Shown: positions 24,183 to 32,933, numbered from the stretch's first letter. The stretch is 64,000 bases of DNA from Antribacter gilvus (GCF_003946865.1 NZ_QXTH01000001.1:372001-436000); one strand, 5' to 3'. A program made the numbers and translations. The notes: generated by a model not told the origin, from the letters alone.

Positions 24183-24554
24183 ATGACCGGAACCTCCCCC
24201 CGACGCGGGCGGGTCTGCTTCACCTCGCAGGTGCGTGCGGACCGCCTGGACGAGTATCGCGCGGCGCACGCCGCCGTGTGGCCAGAGATGCTCGAGGCGC
24301 TGCGCGACACGGGCTGGCGCGACTACCACCTGTACCTCCGGGGAGACGGCCTGCTCGTCGGCGTCCTCGAGACCGACGACTACGAGGCCGCCCAGGCGGG
24401 CATGGCCGCCACCGAGGTGAACGCCCGCTGGCAGGCCGAGATGAGCGGGTTCTTCGTGGACGACGGCAACCCCGACGAGGGCTTCGTCATCCTCGACGAG
24501 GTGTTCCACCTGGAGGGCCAGCTGGAGGCTGCGGGTCTGCCGACGCGGCGGTGA
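24183..24554 (+). CDS. rhaM: L-rhamnose mutarotase
   Basis: 123 aa. The ATG at 24183 is chosen for GAAGGGG upstream and because the conserved domain begins at RVCFTSQVRADRLDEYRAAH. The family signature AAHAAVWPEM contains the catalytic histidine equivalent to His22 of E. coli RhaM; YHLYLRGDGLLVGVLETDD and the C-terminal VILDEVFHLE also match. It interconverts alpha and beta L-rhamnopyranose to feed the isomerase. About ten residues longer than E. coli RhaM at each end. First gene of the rhamnose block, divergent from its LacI regulator. Confidence 0.9.
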   Translation: MTGTSPRRGRVCFTSQVRADRLDEYRAAHAAVWPEMLEALRDTGWRDYHLYLRGDGLLVGVLETDDYEAAQAGMAATEVNARWQAEMSGFFVDDGNPDEGFVILDEVFHLEGQLEAAGLPTRR

Positions 24555-24585
24555 CCTCACCCGGTGTCCGAATTAGTTCTCTCGC

Positions 24586-24615
24586 TTGACCCAACCCGGA
24601 CCCGCGCCATACAGT
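24586..24615 (+). promoter_or_regulatory. Probable rhaI promoter
   Basis: TTGACC (24586-24591) and TACAGT (24610-24615), spacing 18, followed five bases later by an operator. It gives the rhaI-rhaD-rhaB operon its own regulated start separate from rhaM. Confidence 0.65.
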
Positions 24616-24620
24616 CCTCT

Positions 24621-24632
24621 TGAATCGTTTCA
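24621..24632 (+). promoter_or_regulatory. LacI-type operator before rhaI
   Basis: TGAATCGTTTCA, a full match to the window consensus, positioned over the expected transcription start where a bound repressor would block initiation. Confidence 0.7.
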
Positions 24633-24691
24633 CGGGCACGCTCACGGGTGCGCGTGCAAGCGCGCGACGACGCGCGGAGAGGAAGGACGCC

Positions 24692-25870
24692 ATGACGGCA
24701 TCCACACAGAGGATCGAGGCGGCGAAGGCTGCCCTGCGGCTGCAGACGATCGAGCTGCCGTCCTGGGCGTTCGGCAACTCGGGCACTCGCTTCAAGGTCT
24801 TCGCCCAGCAGGGCGTCCCCCGCGACCCGTACGAGAAGATCGCCGACGCGGCCCAGGTGCACCAGTACACCGGCGTAGCGCCGCGGGTGAGCCTCCACAT
24901 CCCGTGGGACCTCGTCGACGACTTCTCCGACCTGGCCCGGCACTCCGCCGACCTGGGTGTGAGCATCGGCATGATCAACTCGAACGTCTTCCAGGACGAC
25001 GACTTCATGCTCGGTTCCCTCACGCACCCGGACGCCCGGGTGCGGCGCAAGGCGATCGACCACCACAAGCAGTGCATCGACGTCATGCGCGCCACGGGGT
25101 CCAAGGACCTCAAGGTCTGGCTCGCCGACGGCCTGAACTACCCCGGCCAGGACTCGATCCGCGGCCGCCAGGACCGCCTGGCGGACAGCCTCCAGGAGGT
25201 CTACGGGGCGCTCGACGAGGACCAGCACATGGTGCTCGAGTACAAGTTCTTCGAGCCGGCGTTCTACATCACGGACGTGCCCGACTGGGGCACCTCGCTG
25301 CTCCACTGTCTCGCCCTCGGCGACCGGGCCTCCGTGGTCCTCGACACCGGTCACCACGCCCCCGGCACCAACATCGAGTTCATCGTGGCCCAGCTGCTGC
25401 GCCAGGGCCGCCTCGGCGCCTTCGACTTCAACAGCCGGTTCTACGCCGACGACGACCTCATGGTCGGCGCCGCGGACCCGTTCCAACTGTTCCGGATCAT
25501 GCACGAGATCGTGCAGGCCGGGGCCCTGGCGCCGGACTCCGGGGTCAACTTCATGCTCGACCAGTGCCACAACATCGAGCCCAAGATCCCCGGCCAGATC
25601 CGGTCGGTCATGAACGTGCAGGAGGCCACGGCCAAGGCCCTCCTCGTCGACGCCGAGGCGCTCCTCGCCGCTCAGCAGGCAGGCGACGTGCTCGGCGCGC
25701 ACGGTGTCCTCATGGACGCCTACAACACGGACGTGCGGCCCTTCCTCGCGGAGCTCCGCTCCGAGATGGGCCTCGAGCAGGACCCCATGGCCGCGTTCGC
25801 GGCCTCGGGCTACGCGGAGAAGGTCGCCGCCGAGCGGGTCGGCGGGGCACAGGCTGGATGGGGAGCATGA
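24692..25870 (+). CDS. rhaI: L-rhamnose isomerase, short RhaI type
   Basis: 392 aa. The ATG at 24692 follows GAGAGGAAGGA. It belongs to the shorter Pseudomonas-type L-rhamnose isomerase class with a xylose-isomerase-like TIM barrel rather than E. coli RhaA. Visible metal- and substrate-site stretches include LEYKFFEPAF, VVLDTGHHAPG, FDFNSRFYADDDL and NFMLDQCHNIEPK. Converts L-rhamnose to L-rhamnulose. Its stop overlaps or adjoins the start of the aldolase-dehydrogenase gene, giving a coupled operon. Confidence 0.93.
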   Translation: MTASTQRIEAAKAALRLQTIELPSWAFGNSGTRFKVFAQQGVPRDPYEKIADAAQVHQYTGVAPRVSLHIPWDLVDDFSDLARHSADLGVSIGMINSNVFQDDDFMLGSLTHPDARVRRKAIDHHKQCIDVMRATGSKDLKVWLADGLNYPGQDSIRGRQDRLADSLQEVYGALDEDQHMVLEYKFFEPAFYITDVPDWGTSLLHCLALGDRASVVLDTGHHAPGTNIEFIVAQLLRQGRLGAFDFNSRFYADDDLMVGAADPFQLFRIMHEIVQAGALAPDSGVNFMLDQCHNIEPKIPGQIRSVMNVQEATAKALLVDAEALLAAQQAGDVLGAHGVLMDAYNTDVRPFLAELRSEMGLEQDPMAAFAASGYAEKVAAERVGGAQAGWGA

Positions 25871-25872
25871 GC

Positions 25873-27969
25873 ATGGTGACGACGGGGCAGCGCGCCGACG
25901 GAAACGACACAGCCGAGCAGGCTGCGGCCTCGCAGGTGGTCGCCGCCCTCGTGGGCCGGTCCAACCGCCTCGGGTCCGACCCCCGGGTGACGAACTACGC
26001 GGGCGGCAACACGTCCGCGAAGGGGCTCGCGGCCGACCCGGTGACCGGTAGCGCCGTCGAGCTGCTCTGGGTCAAGGGGTCCGGCGGCGACCTCGGCACG
26101 CTGACCGACAAGAACCTCGCCGTGCTGCGCCTCGACCGGCTGCGTTCCCTCGTGGACGTGTACCCGGGCGAGGACCGCGAGGACGAGATGGTCGCCGCGT
26201 TCGACTACTGCCTGCACGGCAAGGGCGGCGCCGCGCCGTCGATCGACACCGCCATGCACGGGCTCGTGGACGCGCCGCACGTGGACCACCTGCACCCGGA
26301 CGCGGGCATCGCGCTGGCGACCGCCGCCGACGGCGAGGCGCTCACCCGCGAGATCTACGGCGACGACGTGGTGTGGGTGCCCTGGCGCCGGCCGGGCTTC
26401 CAGCTGGGCCTCGACATCGCCGCCGTGAAGGCGGCCAACCCGCAGGCCGTGGGCTGCATCCTCGGCGGCCACGGCATCACGGCGTGGGGCGACACCTCCG
26501 AGGAGGTCGAGGCCCGCTCGCTCGACATCATCCGCCGGGCCGAGGAGTTCGTCGCGGCCCGCACGGCGGAGCGCGGCGAGCACCCGTTCGGCGCGGTCCG
26601 CGCCGGGTACGAGGCTCTCACGCCCGAGGAGCGGCGCGCCAAGGCCGCCGCTCTCGCCCCGGTCGTCCGCGGCCTGGCGTCGGCCGACGTTCCCCAGGTG
26701 GGCCACTTCACCGACGCCGACGTGGTCCTCGACCTCCTCTCCCGCGAGAAGCTCGGCCCGTTGGCCGAGCTGGGCACGTCGTGCCCCGACCACTTCCTGC
26801 GCACCAAGGTGAAGCCGCTCGTCGTGGACGTGCCCGCGAGCACCTCGGTGGAGGACACGGTGGCCGCCCTCCGGGCCGCGCACGAGGCGTACCGCGCCGA
26901 CTACGCCGCCTACTACGAGCGGAACGCCGCCCCCGGCGACCCCGCGATGCGCGGCGCGGACCCGGCGATCGTGCTGGTCCCGGGCGTGGGCATGTTCTCC
27001 TTCGGCCGGAACAAGCAGACGGCGCGCGTGGCGGGCGAGTTCTACGTCAACGCCATCAACGTGATGCGCGGCGCGGAGGCGATCTCCACCTACGCCCCGA
27101 TCGCGGAGTCCGAGAAGTACCGCATCGAGTACTGGGCGCTGGAGGAGGCCAAGCTCCAGCGCATGCCGCAGCCGAAGGCCCTCGCCACGCGGGTCGCGCT
27201 CGTCACGGGCGCGGCGTCCGGCATCGGCAAGGCGATCGCCGAGCGGCTCGCCGCCGAGGGCGCGTGCGTGGTCATCGCGGACCTCGACCTCGACGCCGCC
27301 CAGGCGGTGGCCGACGCGCTCGGCGGCCCCGACGTCGCCGTCGCCGTCCGCGCGGACGTGACGTCGGCGGACGAGGTGAGCGCCGCCGTCGCGCAGGCGA
27401 GCCTCGCCTTCGGCGGGGTGGACCTCGTGGTCAACAACGCGGGTCTGTCCATCTCCAAGCCGCTGCTGGAGACCACGGAGCGTGACTGGGACCTCCAGCA
27501 CGACGTCATGGCCAAGGGCTCGTTCCTCGTCGCCCGCGAGTCGGCGCGTGTCATGATCGACCAGGACCTGGGCGGCGACATCGTCTACATCGCGTCCAAG
27601 AACTCCCTGTTCGCCGGCCCCAACAACGTGGCCTACTCGGCCGCCAAGGCCGACCAGGCGCACCAGGTGCGGCTCCTGGCCGCCGAGCTCGGCGAGCACG
27701 GCATCCGCGTGAACGGCATCAACCCGGACGGGGTGGTGCGCGGGTCGGGCATCTTCGCGGGCGGCTGGGGGGCCAAGCGCGCCGCGGTCTACGGCGTGCC
27801 CGAGTCCGAGCTGGGCGCCTACTACGCCCAGCGCACGCTCCTCAAGCGCGAGGTGCTCCCGGAGCACGTCGCGTCGGCCGTCTTCGCGCTCGTCGGGCCC
27901 GACCTGGCCCTGACGACGGGGCTGCACGTGCCCGTCGACTCGGGCGTGGCCGCGGCATTCCTGCGGTGA
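25873..27969 (+). CDS. rhaD: Bifunctional rhamnulose-1-phosphate aldolase / short-chain dehydrogenase
   Basis: 698 aa from the ATG at 25873, which has GGGAG seven bases upstream; ATGs at 25867 (overlapping the rhaI stop) and 25858 are possible. The N-terminal class II aldolase domain (about 20-420) holds the zinc histidines in HVDHLHPDA and GGHGITAWG. The C-terminal SDR domain (about 438-698) has TGAASGIG, NNAG (521-524), Ser575 and the YSAAK pair Tyr588/Lys592. The fusion cleaves rhamnulose-1-phosphate to dihydroxyacetone phosphate and L-lactaldehyde, and then probably oxidises the lactaldehyde to lactate. It stands between the isomerase and kinase genes, with 4-bp coupling to rhaB. The lutABC genes in this window could take up the resulting lactate. 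Confidence 0.92.
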   Translation: MVTTGQRADGNDTAEQAAASQVVAALVGRSNRLGSDPRVTNYAGGNTSAKGLAADPVTGSAVELLWVKGSGGDLGTLTDKNLAVLRLDRLRSLVDVYPGEDREDEMVAAFDYCLHGKGGAAPSIDTAMHGLVDAPHVDHLHPDAGIALATAADGEALTREIYGDDVVWVPWRRPGFQLGLDIAAVKAANPQAVGCILGGHGITAWGDTSEEVEARSLDIIRRAEEFVAARTAERGEHPFGAVRAGYEALTPEERRAKAAALAPVVRGLASADVPQVGHFTDADVVLDLLSREKLGPLAELGTSCPDHFLRTKVKPLVVDVPASTSVEDTVAALRAAHEAYRADYAAYYERNAAPGDPAMRGADPAIVLVPGVGMFSFGRNKQTARVAGEFYVNAINVMRGAEAISTYAPIAESEKYRIEYWALEEAKLQRMPQPKALATRVALVTGAASGIGKAIAERLAAEGACVVIADLDLDAAQAVADALGGPDVAVAVRADVTSADEVSAAVAQASLAFGGVDLVVNNAGLSISKPLLETTERDWDLQHDVMAKGSFLVARESARVMIDQDLGGDIVYIASKNSLFAGPNNVAYSAAKADQAHQVRLLAAELGEHGIRVNGINPDGVVRGSGIFAGGWGAKRAAVYGVPESELGAYYAQRTLLKREVLPEHVASAVFALVGPDLALTTGLHVPVDSGVAAAFLR

Positions 27970-29531
27970 GCACGGACGGCGAGGCCGGGGTGCCGGACGG
28001 CGCCCCGGCCGCCCCGGGCGGTCGGCCCGCCTTCGTCGCGATCGACCTGGGCGCGACGAGCGGCCGGGTCGTCCTCGCGGCGCTCCACCCCGCGGCCGAC
28101 GGCGGTGCCGGTGCCCGCGTCGAGATCGTCGAGTGCGGGAGGTTCCCGAACGGCCCGGTCCTCCTTCCCTCCGGCGAGGGGTCCGGGGAGGTGCGCGGCG
28201 GGCTCCACTGGGACGTCGTGGGCCTGTGGCGGGGGATCGTCGACGGGCTGCGGGTGGCGGGCCGCGAGGCGCAGCGCCTCGGCCTGGAGATCCGTGGCAT
28301 CGGCGTCGACTCGTGGGCCGTGGACTACGGCCTGCTCGACGACGACGGACGGCTCGTCGGTACGCCCTGGAGCTACCGCGACGAGCGGACCACGGGCGTG
28401 CCCGAGGACGTCTACGCGCGCGTCCCCGCGGCCGACCACTATTCGGTGAACGGCCTGCAGCACCTCCCGTTCACCACGGAGTTCCAGCTCGTCGCGGGAC
28501 GGGACGAGGCCGCCTGGGCGAGCGCACGGCACCTCCTGCTCGTGCCCGACCTGGTGACGTACTGGCTCACCGGGCGGCGGGTGGCGGAGGTGACGAACGC
28601 GTCCACCACGGGCCTGCTCGACGCCCGCACCCGCACCTGGTCCGACGACCTGCTCGCACGCCTCGGCTCGGCGTACCCGGAGCTCGACGGTCTGCGCCCG
28701 CGGCTGGCGGACCTCGTGGAGCCGGGCGCCGTCGTCGGCCCGCTGAGCGATCCTGTGCGGGAGGCGACCGGGCTGGGCGACGTGCCGGTGATCGCCGTGG
28801 CGTCGCACGACACGGCGTCCGCCGTGGCGGCGACGCCTCTCGCCGCCGCGACGAGCGCCTACATCTCCTCCGGCACCTGGTCTCTCGTGGGCCTGGAGCT
28901 CGAGGGGCCGGTCCTGACCGAGGCGTCCAGGGCGGCGAACTTCACCAACGAGCTGGGGCTCGACGGGACGGTCCGCTACCTCCGCAACGTGATGGGCCTG
29001 TGGGTGCTCGACGAGTGCGTGCGGGAGTGGTCGGCCGACGGCGACCCGGTCGACCTGGGCGAGCTGCTCGCCGCCGCGGCGGCCGAGCCGCGCTCGGAGG
29101 TCCTCGTCGACGTGGACGGTGACGCCTTCCTCGCGCCCGGCGACATGCCGCGCCGCGTCACGGGGGCCGTCCAGGCGGCGGGCGGCGTCCCGCCGACCAC
29201 CCGCCCCGCGCTGGCCCGCGTGGTGCTGGACAGCCTCGCGGCCGCGTACGCCCGGGCCGTGGAGCGGGCCGGCGCCCTCGCCGGCGTCGAGGTCGCCGCG
29301 GTGCACGTCGTGGGTGGCGGGTCGCGGAACGAGCTGCTGTGCCGGCTCACCGCGGAGGCCACCGGGCTGCCCGTCCTGGCCGGACCGGTCGAGGCGACGG
29401 CGCTCGGCAACGTGCTGGTCCAGGCCCGCGCGACCGGTGCCCTGGGCGACCCGGACGGGGTCACCCTGGCCGACCTGCGCCGCGTCGTCGCGGCGAGCAC
29501 GGAGCTCCGGACCTACCTTCCGGGGCGGTAG
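27966..29531 (+). CDS. rhaB: L-rhamnulokinase, FGGY family
   Basis: 521 aa. The GTG at 27966 overlaps the upstream stop (GTGA). FGGY sugar-kinase layout: the N-terminal phosphate loop AIDLGATSGRVVLA after a short Pro/Ala-rich leader, then GIGVDSWAVDYGLLD, the rhamnulokinase-type YRDERT, ISSGTWSLVGLE, and a C-terminal VHVVGGGSRNELLCRLTA nucleotide-binding segment. Phosphorylates L-rhamnulose to the 1-phosphate. Last gene of rhaI-rhaD-rhaB; a hairpin at 29546 follows. Confidence 0.92.
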   Translation: MSTDGEAGVPDGAPAAPGGRPAFVAIDLGATSGRVVLAALHPAADGGAGARVEIVECGRFPNGPVLLPSGEGSGEVRGGLHWDVVGLWRGIVDGLRVAGREAQRLGLEIRGIGVDSWAVDYGLLDDDGRLVGTPWSYRDERTTGVPEDVYARVPAADHYSVNGLQHLPFTTEFQLVAGRDEAAWASARHLLLVPDLVTYWLTGRRVAEVTNASTTGLLDARTRTWSDDLLARLGSAYPELDGLRPRLADLVEPGAVVGPLSDPVREATGLGDVPVIAVASHDTASAVAATPLAAATSAYISSGTWSLVGLELEGPVLTEASRAANFTNELGLDGTVRYLRNVMGLWVLDECVREWSADGDPVDLGELLAAAAAEPRSEVLVDVDGDAFLAPGDMPRRVTGAVQAAGGVPPTTRPALARVVLDSLAAAYARAVERAGALAGVEVAAVHVVGGGSRNELLCRLTAEATGLPVLAGPVEATALGNVLVQARATGALGDPDGVTLADLRRVVAASTELRTYLPGR

Positions 29532-29545
29532 GCCGAGTGGGCGGG

Positions 29546-29569
29546 GCGTCGACCGGTCCCGGTCGACGC
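29546..29569 (+). terminator. Hairpin after rhaB
   Basis: Arms GCGTCGACC and GGTCGACGC around GGTCCC, 15 bases after the stop; GC-rich, no U-run. Confidence 0.6.
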
Positions 29570-29688
29570 TCTGTCCCAACTCGTCCACCAGTAAGTGGCC
29601 TTCACCACCTGTCGCTCCGGGATACTGGTTTCTTCAAGGGTTCACGTATTCTGTGGCCTTCGATCGACCCCCGGAGAGAGGGGCACCC

Positions 29689-31959
29689 GTGACGGAGTCC
29701 GCAGCGGCATCGGCCGCGCCGGCGGTGCGGACGAGCGACCCCGCAGACGGTCGCACCCTGTCCCTCCGCATGCCTCCCCTTGTCCAGAAGCGCGGCGCCC
29801 TTGTCGCGGTCCGGCCCGACGACGGCATCGTGCTGCACGCCTCGACGAGCGTCGAGGAGCACCTGGGCCTGCCGGTCGACGACGTCCTCGGGGCACCTCT
29901 CGCAGTGGCCCTCGGCGAGGAGGCGGCCGGCCGCCTGCTGGACCGGATCGCCGCCACGACCGACCTGGAGGCGATCAACCCGCTGCCCGTCAGCGTGCCC
30001 GGCTCCTCGGGTGCCCGGTTCTTCGACGCGGTGCTGCACCGGATCTCCGCCGAGCACGGCGGGCTCGTCGTCGTGGAGCTGGAGCCCTCGGCGGGCGAGC
30101 CTGGCGCGGGGGAGCCCGCAGGGACCGCCTCCTCGACCTACGGCGTGGTCCGGACGACGCTCGGCGACCTCGCTCGTGCCACGTCGCTCGACGAGATGTT
30201 CCGGGTGACGGTCCGGGCGGTCCATGCGCTGACCGGCTTCGACCGGGTCGCCGTCTACCGCCTCGATGCCAGCGGCAACGCCGAGGTGGTCGCTGACGCG
30301 TACCAGCCCCACATCGGCTCGGCCGTCGGTGTGCACTTCCCGGCCTCCGACCTGCCGCCCGCCGCCGGCCGGATGTACCGGCGCCGGGGCGTGCACTACG
30401 TCGCGGACCTCGCGGTGCCGCCCTCAGAGGTCCGTTCCGCCGTGCTGCCCGCGGCGGCGGTGCCGCTCGACCTCGCCACGGCGACGCTGGGCGTCCCGGA
30501 CGCCCACCAGGAGGAGATCTACCGCTCGCGCGGGCTCCGTTCGGTCCTCAGCGTCGGGCTGTTCCACGGTGGCCGGCTCTGGGGCCTGGTGAAGTGCCAC
30601 GGGTACGACCACCCGGTCGAGGTGTCGTACGACGTGCGGGCCGCGGTCGAGCTGCTGTGCGCCACGCTCTCCGCGCTGAGCTCCGCGCAGCTCGGCCGGG
30701 ACCGCGACGTCGAGTCCGGCCGGCAGGAGCGGGTGCTCGCGCACCTCGCGGCAGACTCGCGCGACGAGAGCGTGCCGCTCGGCGTCGCCATCACCCGGTC
30801 GGGCTGGACGCGGCGCCTGGTGAGCGCCGACGGCGCCATCGTGCGCGCCGAGGGACGCGTCACGACGGTCGGCACGGTCCCCGAAGGGGCGGCGCAGGCG
30901 GCGCTCCTCGACTGGGTCTGCGACACGGGCGACGAGGTCTTCACCACCGACTGCCTGCGGGAGACCGCGCCCGACGTGGCTGCCGTCGTGCCCGACGTGG
31001 CGGGCGTCATGGGCATCGCGCTGCCCGAGGGGCAGGTGCTCGTCTGGCTGCGCAACGAGGTCCAGCGGCGTGTCGACTGGGGCGGCGACCCGAGCGAGAG
31101 CCGTCCCGTCCGGGCCGACGACCCCATCCGCACCATGCTGCGGGGTTCCGACGAGCGCTGGCGCGAGGTGGTGGACGGGCACAGCCTGCCGTGGACCGAC
31201 GACCAGGTCGAGAGCGCCGCGGCGCTGCGTGGCCACCTCGTCGAGGCTCTCTACCTGCGCGGCCGCAAGGACGTGCGGGCCACCGAGGAGCTGCAGCGCA
31301 GCCTCCTGCCCGAGGCCCTGCCCGGCGTGGACGGCTGGACCGTCGAGGCGCGGTACGACGCCGCAGGCTCCGGGCTCGTGGGCGGCGACTGGTACGACGC
31401 CCTGCACCTCCCTTCCGGCAGGCTGGCCCTGGTGGTGGGCGACGTGACCGGCCACGGCCTCCAGGCCGCCGCCACCATGGGCCAGCTCCGCACGTCGCTG
31501 CGCGCCTCCCTGGTCATCACGGGCTCGGCACGCGAGTCGGTGCGCCGGCTGGTCGAGGTGGCGCGGTGGACCCTCCCGGGCGAGGTGGCGACGCTCACGG
31601 TCGCGGTGCTCGACCCGGCCACCGGGGTCGTGGAGAACGTGGTGCTCGGCCATCCGCCGCTGCTGGTCGTGCACCCGGACGGGACGCCTGAGTGGGCGGC
31701 CAAGGCCGACGCGCCGCCGCTCGGCATCACGCAGGAGGTGCCGGCTGCCCGCCGCCTCGTGGTGCCGCCCGGCGGCGCACTGGTGCTCTACAGCGATGGT
31801 CTGATCGAGCGCCGGGACGAGACGATCAAGGCCGGCCTGGCGCGCCTGGAGGAGTCGTTCTCCGGCGGGCCGTCGTCGGACATCGACGAGGTGGTGCGTC
31901 ACACACGCGACGAGCGGTCGGCCGACGACGCGACGCTGCTGGTGGTGCGGCGGGACTGA
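29689..31959 (+). CDS. Phytochrome-like PAS-GAF-PHY protein with PP2C (SpoIIE-type) phosphatase domain
   Basis: 756 aa; the GTG follows GGAGAGAGGGG. PAS (about 25-135), GAF (about 150-325, with FPASDLPPAAGRMY matching the phytochrome PASDIP motif, and His273 where phytochromes have a chromophore-pocket histidine), PHY (about 340-520, with the tongue-like RRVDWGGDP and RGSDERWREVVDGHSLPW). A SpoIIE-type phosphatase follows (about 530-756) with metal-site aspartates in GGDWYD (567), GDVTGHG (585), YSDGL (703) and ADDAT. No cysteine occurs before residue 303, so both usual bilin-attachment cysteines are missing, and the PAS motif usually ending QPHG reads VQKRG. It may bind a chromophore non-covalently or sense something other than light. 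It faces convergent HATPase and STAS genes, its likely partners. Confidence 0.85.
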   Translation: MTESAAASAAPAVRTSDPADGRTLSLRMPPLVQKRGALVAVRPDDGIVLHASTSVEEHLGLPVDDVLGAPLAVALGEEAAGRLLDRIAATTDLEAINPLPVSVPGSSGARFFDAVLHRISAEHGGLVVVELEPSAGEPGAGEPAGTASSTYGVVRTTLGDLARATSLDEMFRVTVRAVHALTGFDRVAVYRLDASGNAEVVADAYQPHIGSAVGVHFPASDLPPAAGRMYRRRGVHYVADLAVPPSEVRSAVLPAAAVPLDLATATLGVPDAHQEEIYRSRGLRSVLSVGLFHGGRLWGLVKCHGYDHPVEVSYDVRAAVELLCATLSALSSAQLGRDRDVESGRQERVLAHLAADSRDESVPLGVAITRSGWTRRLVSADGAIVRAEGRVTTVGTVPEGAAQAALLDWVCDTGDEVFTTDCLRETAPDVAAVVPDVAGVMGIALPEGQVLVWLRNEVQRRVDWGGDPSESRPVRADDPIRTMLRGSDERWREVVDGHSLPWTDDQVESAAALRGHLVEALYLRGRKDVRATEELQRSLLPEALPGVDGWTVEARYDAAGSGLVGGDWYDALHLPSGRLALVVGDVTGHGLQAAATMGQLRTSLRASLVITGSARESVRRLVEVARWTLPGEVATLTVAVLDPATGVVENVVLGHPPLLVVHPDGTPEWAAKADAPPLGITQEVPAARRLVVPPGGALVLYSDGLIERRDETIKAGLARLEESFSGGPSSDIDEVVRHTRDERSADDATLLVVRRD

Positions 31960-31982
31960 GGCCCGCTGGGGGCCGGGCCTCA
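31957..31982. terminator. Hairpin between convergent genes
   Basis: TGAGGCCCG (which includes the TGA stop of the phosphatase gene) pairs with CGGGCCTCA. It sits 20 bases before the end of the convergent HATPase gene. Confidence 0.55.
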
Positions 31983-32001
31983 GGCGGCCACAGGCTCCGG
32001 G

Positions 32002-32457
32002 TCAGGCGAAGCGCGCCCAGACGTGCTTCTCGCCGTTCCCGGCGCGGAACCATCCGATGTCGCGCGCGGCGCGACGGGCGAGCTGGAGGCCGAACCCCCC
32101 CGCGCCCGGTCGGCGCCCCGCCGCGAGGACGGGAGGAGTCTCCGGCCGGTGGTCGACGACGTCCACCGTCGCGGCCCGGCCGTCGGACAGGAGGCGGACC
32201 CGCACCGGCGGGCTCCCGTGGCGGAGCGCGTTGGTGGCGAGCTCGCTGGCGACGAGGACGACGCGGTGGGCGTCGACCCCGTGCTCCGCGTCCTCGTCCG
32301 GGACCCGGGCCAGCCAGGTCTCGAGCCCGTTCCGCATCTGGGTGAGGTCGTCCACGGAGCCGAGGGTCCAGGAGTGGACCTCGGCCATGGTCGTGGGCGG
32401 GGCGGCCTCCATGAGAGTCATGGTGCTGCTGTCCGTCACGTCGCTGGCGTCCGTCAC
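32002..32457 (-). CDS. HATPase anti-sigma-type kinase (RsbW-like)
   Basis: 151 aa with a single GHKL ATPase domain: N-box ELATNALRHG, G1-like VDVVDHRP and G2-like GGFGLQLARRAA. This size and domain are typical of RsbW/SpoIIAB-like anti-sigma factors and of many stand-alone actinobacterial ATP-binding regulators. Its start overlaps the stop of the STAS gene by 4 bp, the classical arrangement of an antagonist-kinase pair. Predicted to phosphorylate the STAS protein and to bind a sigma factor, which is not in the window. Confidence 0.85.
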   Translation of the reverse strand: MTDASDVTDSSTMTLMEAAPPTTMAEVHSWTLGSVDDLTQMRNGLETWLARVPDEDAEHGVDAHRVVLVASELATNALRHGSPPVRVRLLSDGRAATVDVVDHRPETPPVLAAGRRPGAGGFGLQLARRAARDIGWFRAGNGEKHVWARFA

Positions 32458-32771
32458 GTTGCCGGTTCCGCGAGATCGATCGCGAACAGCCCGGCGACGC
32501 CCGACAGCTCCAGCAGGTCCACGATGCGGTCGGTGACCCCGCGCAGCAGCGGGGGCTCGGAGCTCTGCTCGGCGGCGTGGTAGAGCAGGCGCAGGCCACC
32601 GGAGTCCATGAACGTCACCGCCGAGAGGTCGATGACCAGGCGGCGGTCGGCTCTGGCCGCGGCGTCGACGAGCAGCTCCTCGTACCTGGCCTGGACGGCG
32701 GCGTCGATCTCGCCCGCCATCACCCAGAGGCTGTCCTCGTCCTCGACTCGGACGTCGCCGTGCTGGCCCAC
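32454..32771 (-). CDS. STAS-domain anti-sigma factor antagonist
   Basis: 105 aa from a GTG at 32771 with GGGGAGGAGCAC upstream. Single STAS domain: SLWVMAGEIDAAVQARYEEL, RRLVIDLSAVTFMDSGGLRL with the phosphorylatable Ser57 in the DSGG motif, and VDLLELSGVAGLFAID. It is predicted to be phosphorylated by the adjacent HATPase and dephosphorylated by the PP2C domain of the phytochrome-like protein encoded opposite, completing a partner-switching set. Confidence 0.87.
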   Translation of the reverse strand: MGQHGDVRVEDEDSLWVMAGEIDAAVQARYEELLVDAAARADRRLVIDLSAVTFMDSGGLRLLYHAAEQSSEPPLLRGVTDRIVDLLELSGVAGLFAIDLAEPAT

Positions 32772-32905
32772 CGTGTGCTCCTCCCCGGGTCCTGTCTGGA
32801 CGGGGCCGGTCGGCACCGGCCCCGGGTCACAGCCCCCGACTTTACCCTGGGACCCCGATTTCCGCCGCTGAACGAGCGGCCGCGTGGCGATTGTCACCCG
32901 GTCGT

Positions 32906-32933
32906 GACGGTGCCTTCGGACGAAGGCACCGTC
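32906..32933 (-). terminator. Palindrome of the GAGGTAGTGCC-related family
   Basis: GACGGTGCCTTCG and CGAAGGCACCGTC, 13-base perfect arms around GA, between the end of the isomerase operon (32999) and the STAS gene. The GTGCCTTCG...CGAAGGCAC core and trailing CTCGGCG are shared with the other copies. Confidence 0.7.

Noticed and set aside
24586-27969. A 1127-codon frame that seemed to extend the rhamnulose aldolase-dehydrogenase upstream
   Set aside because: The upstream part is the shifted reading of rhaI; the aldolase domain begins shortly after the ATGs at 25858-25873.
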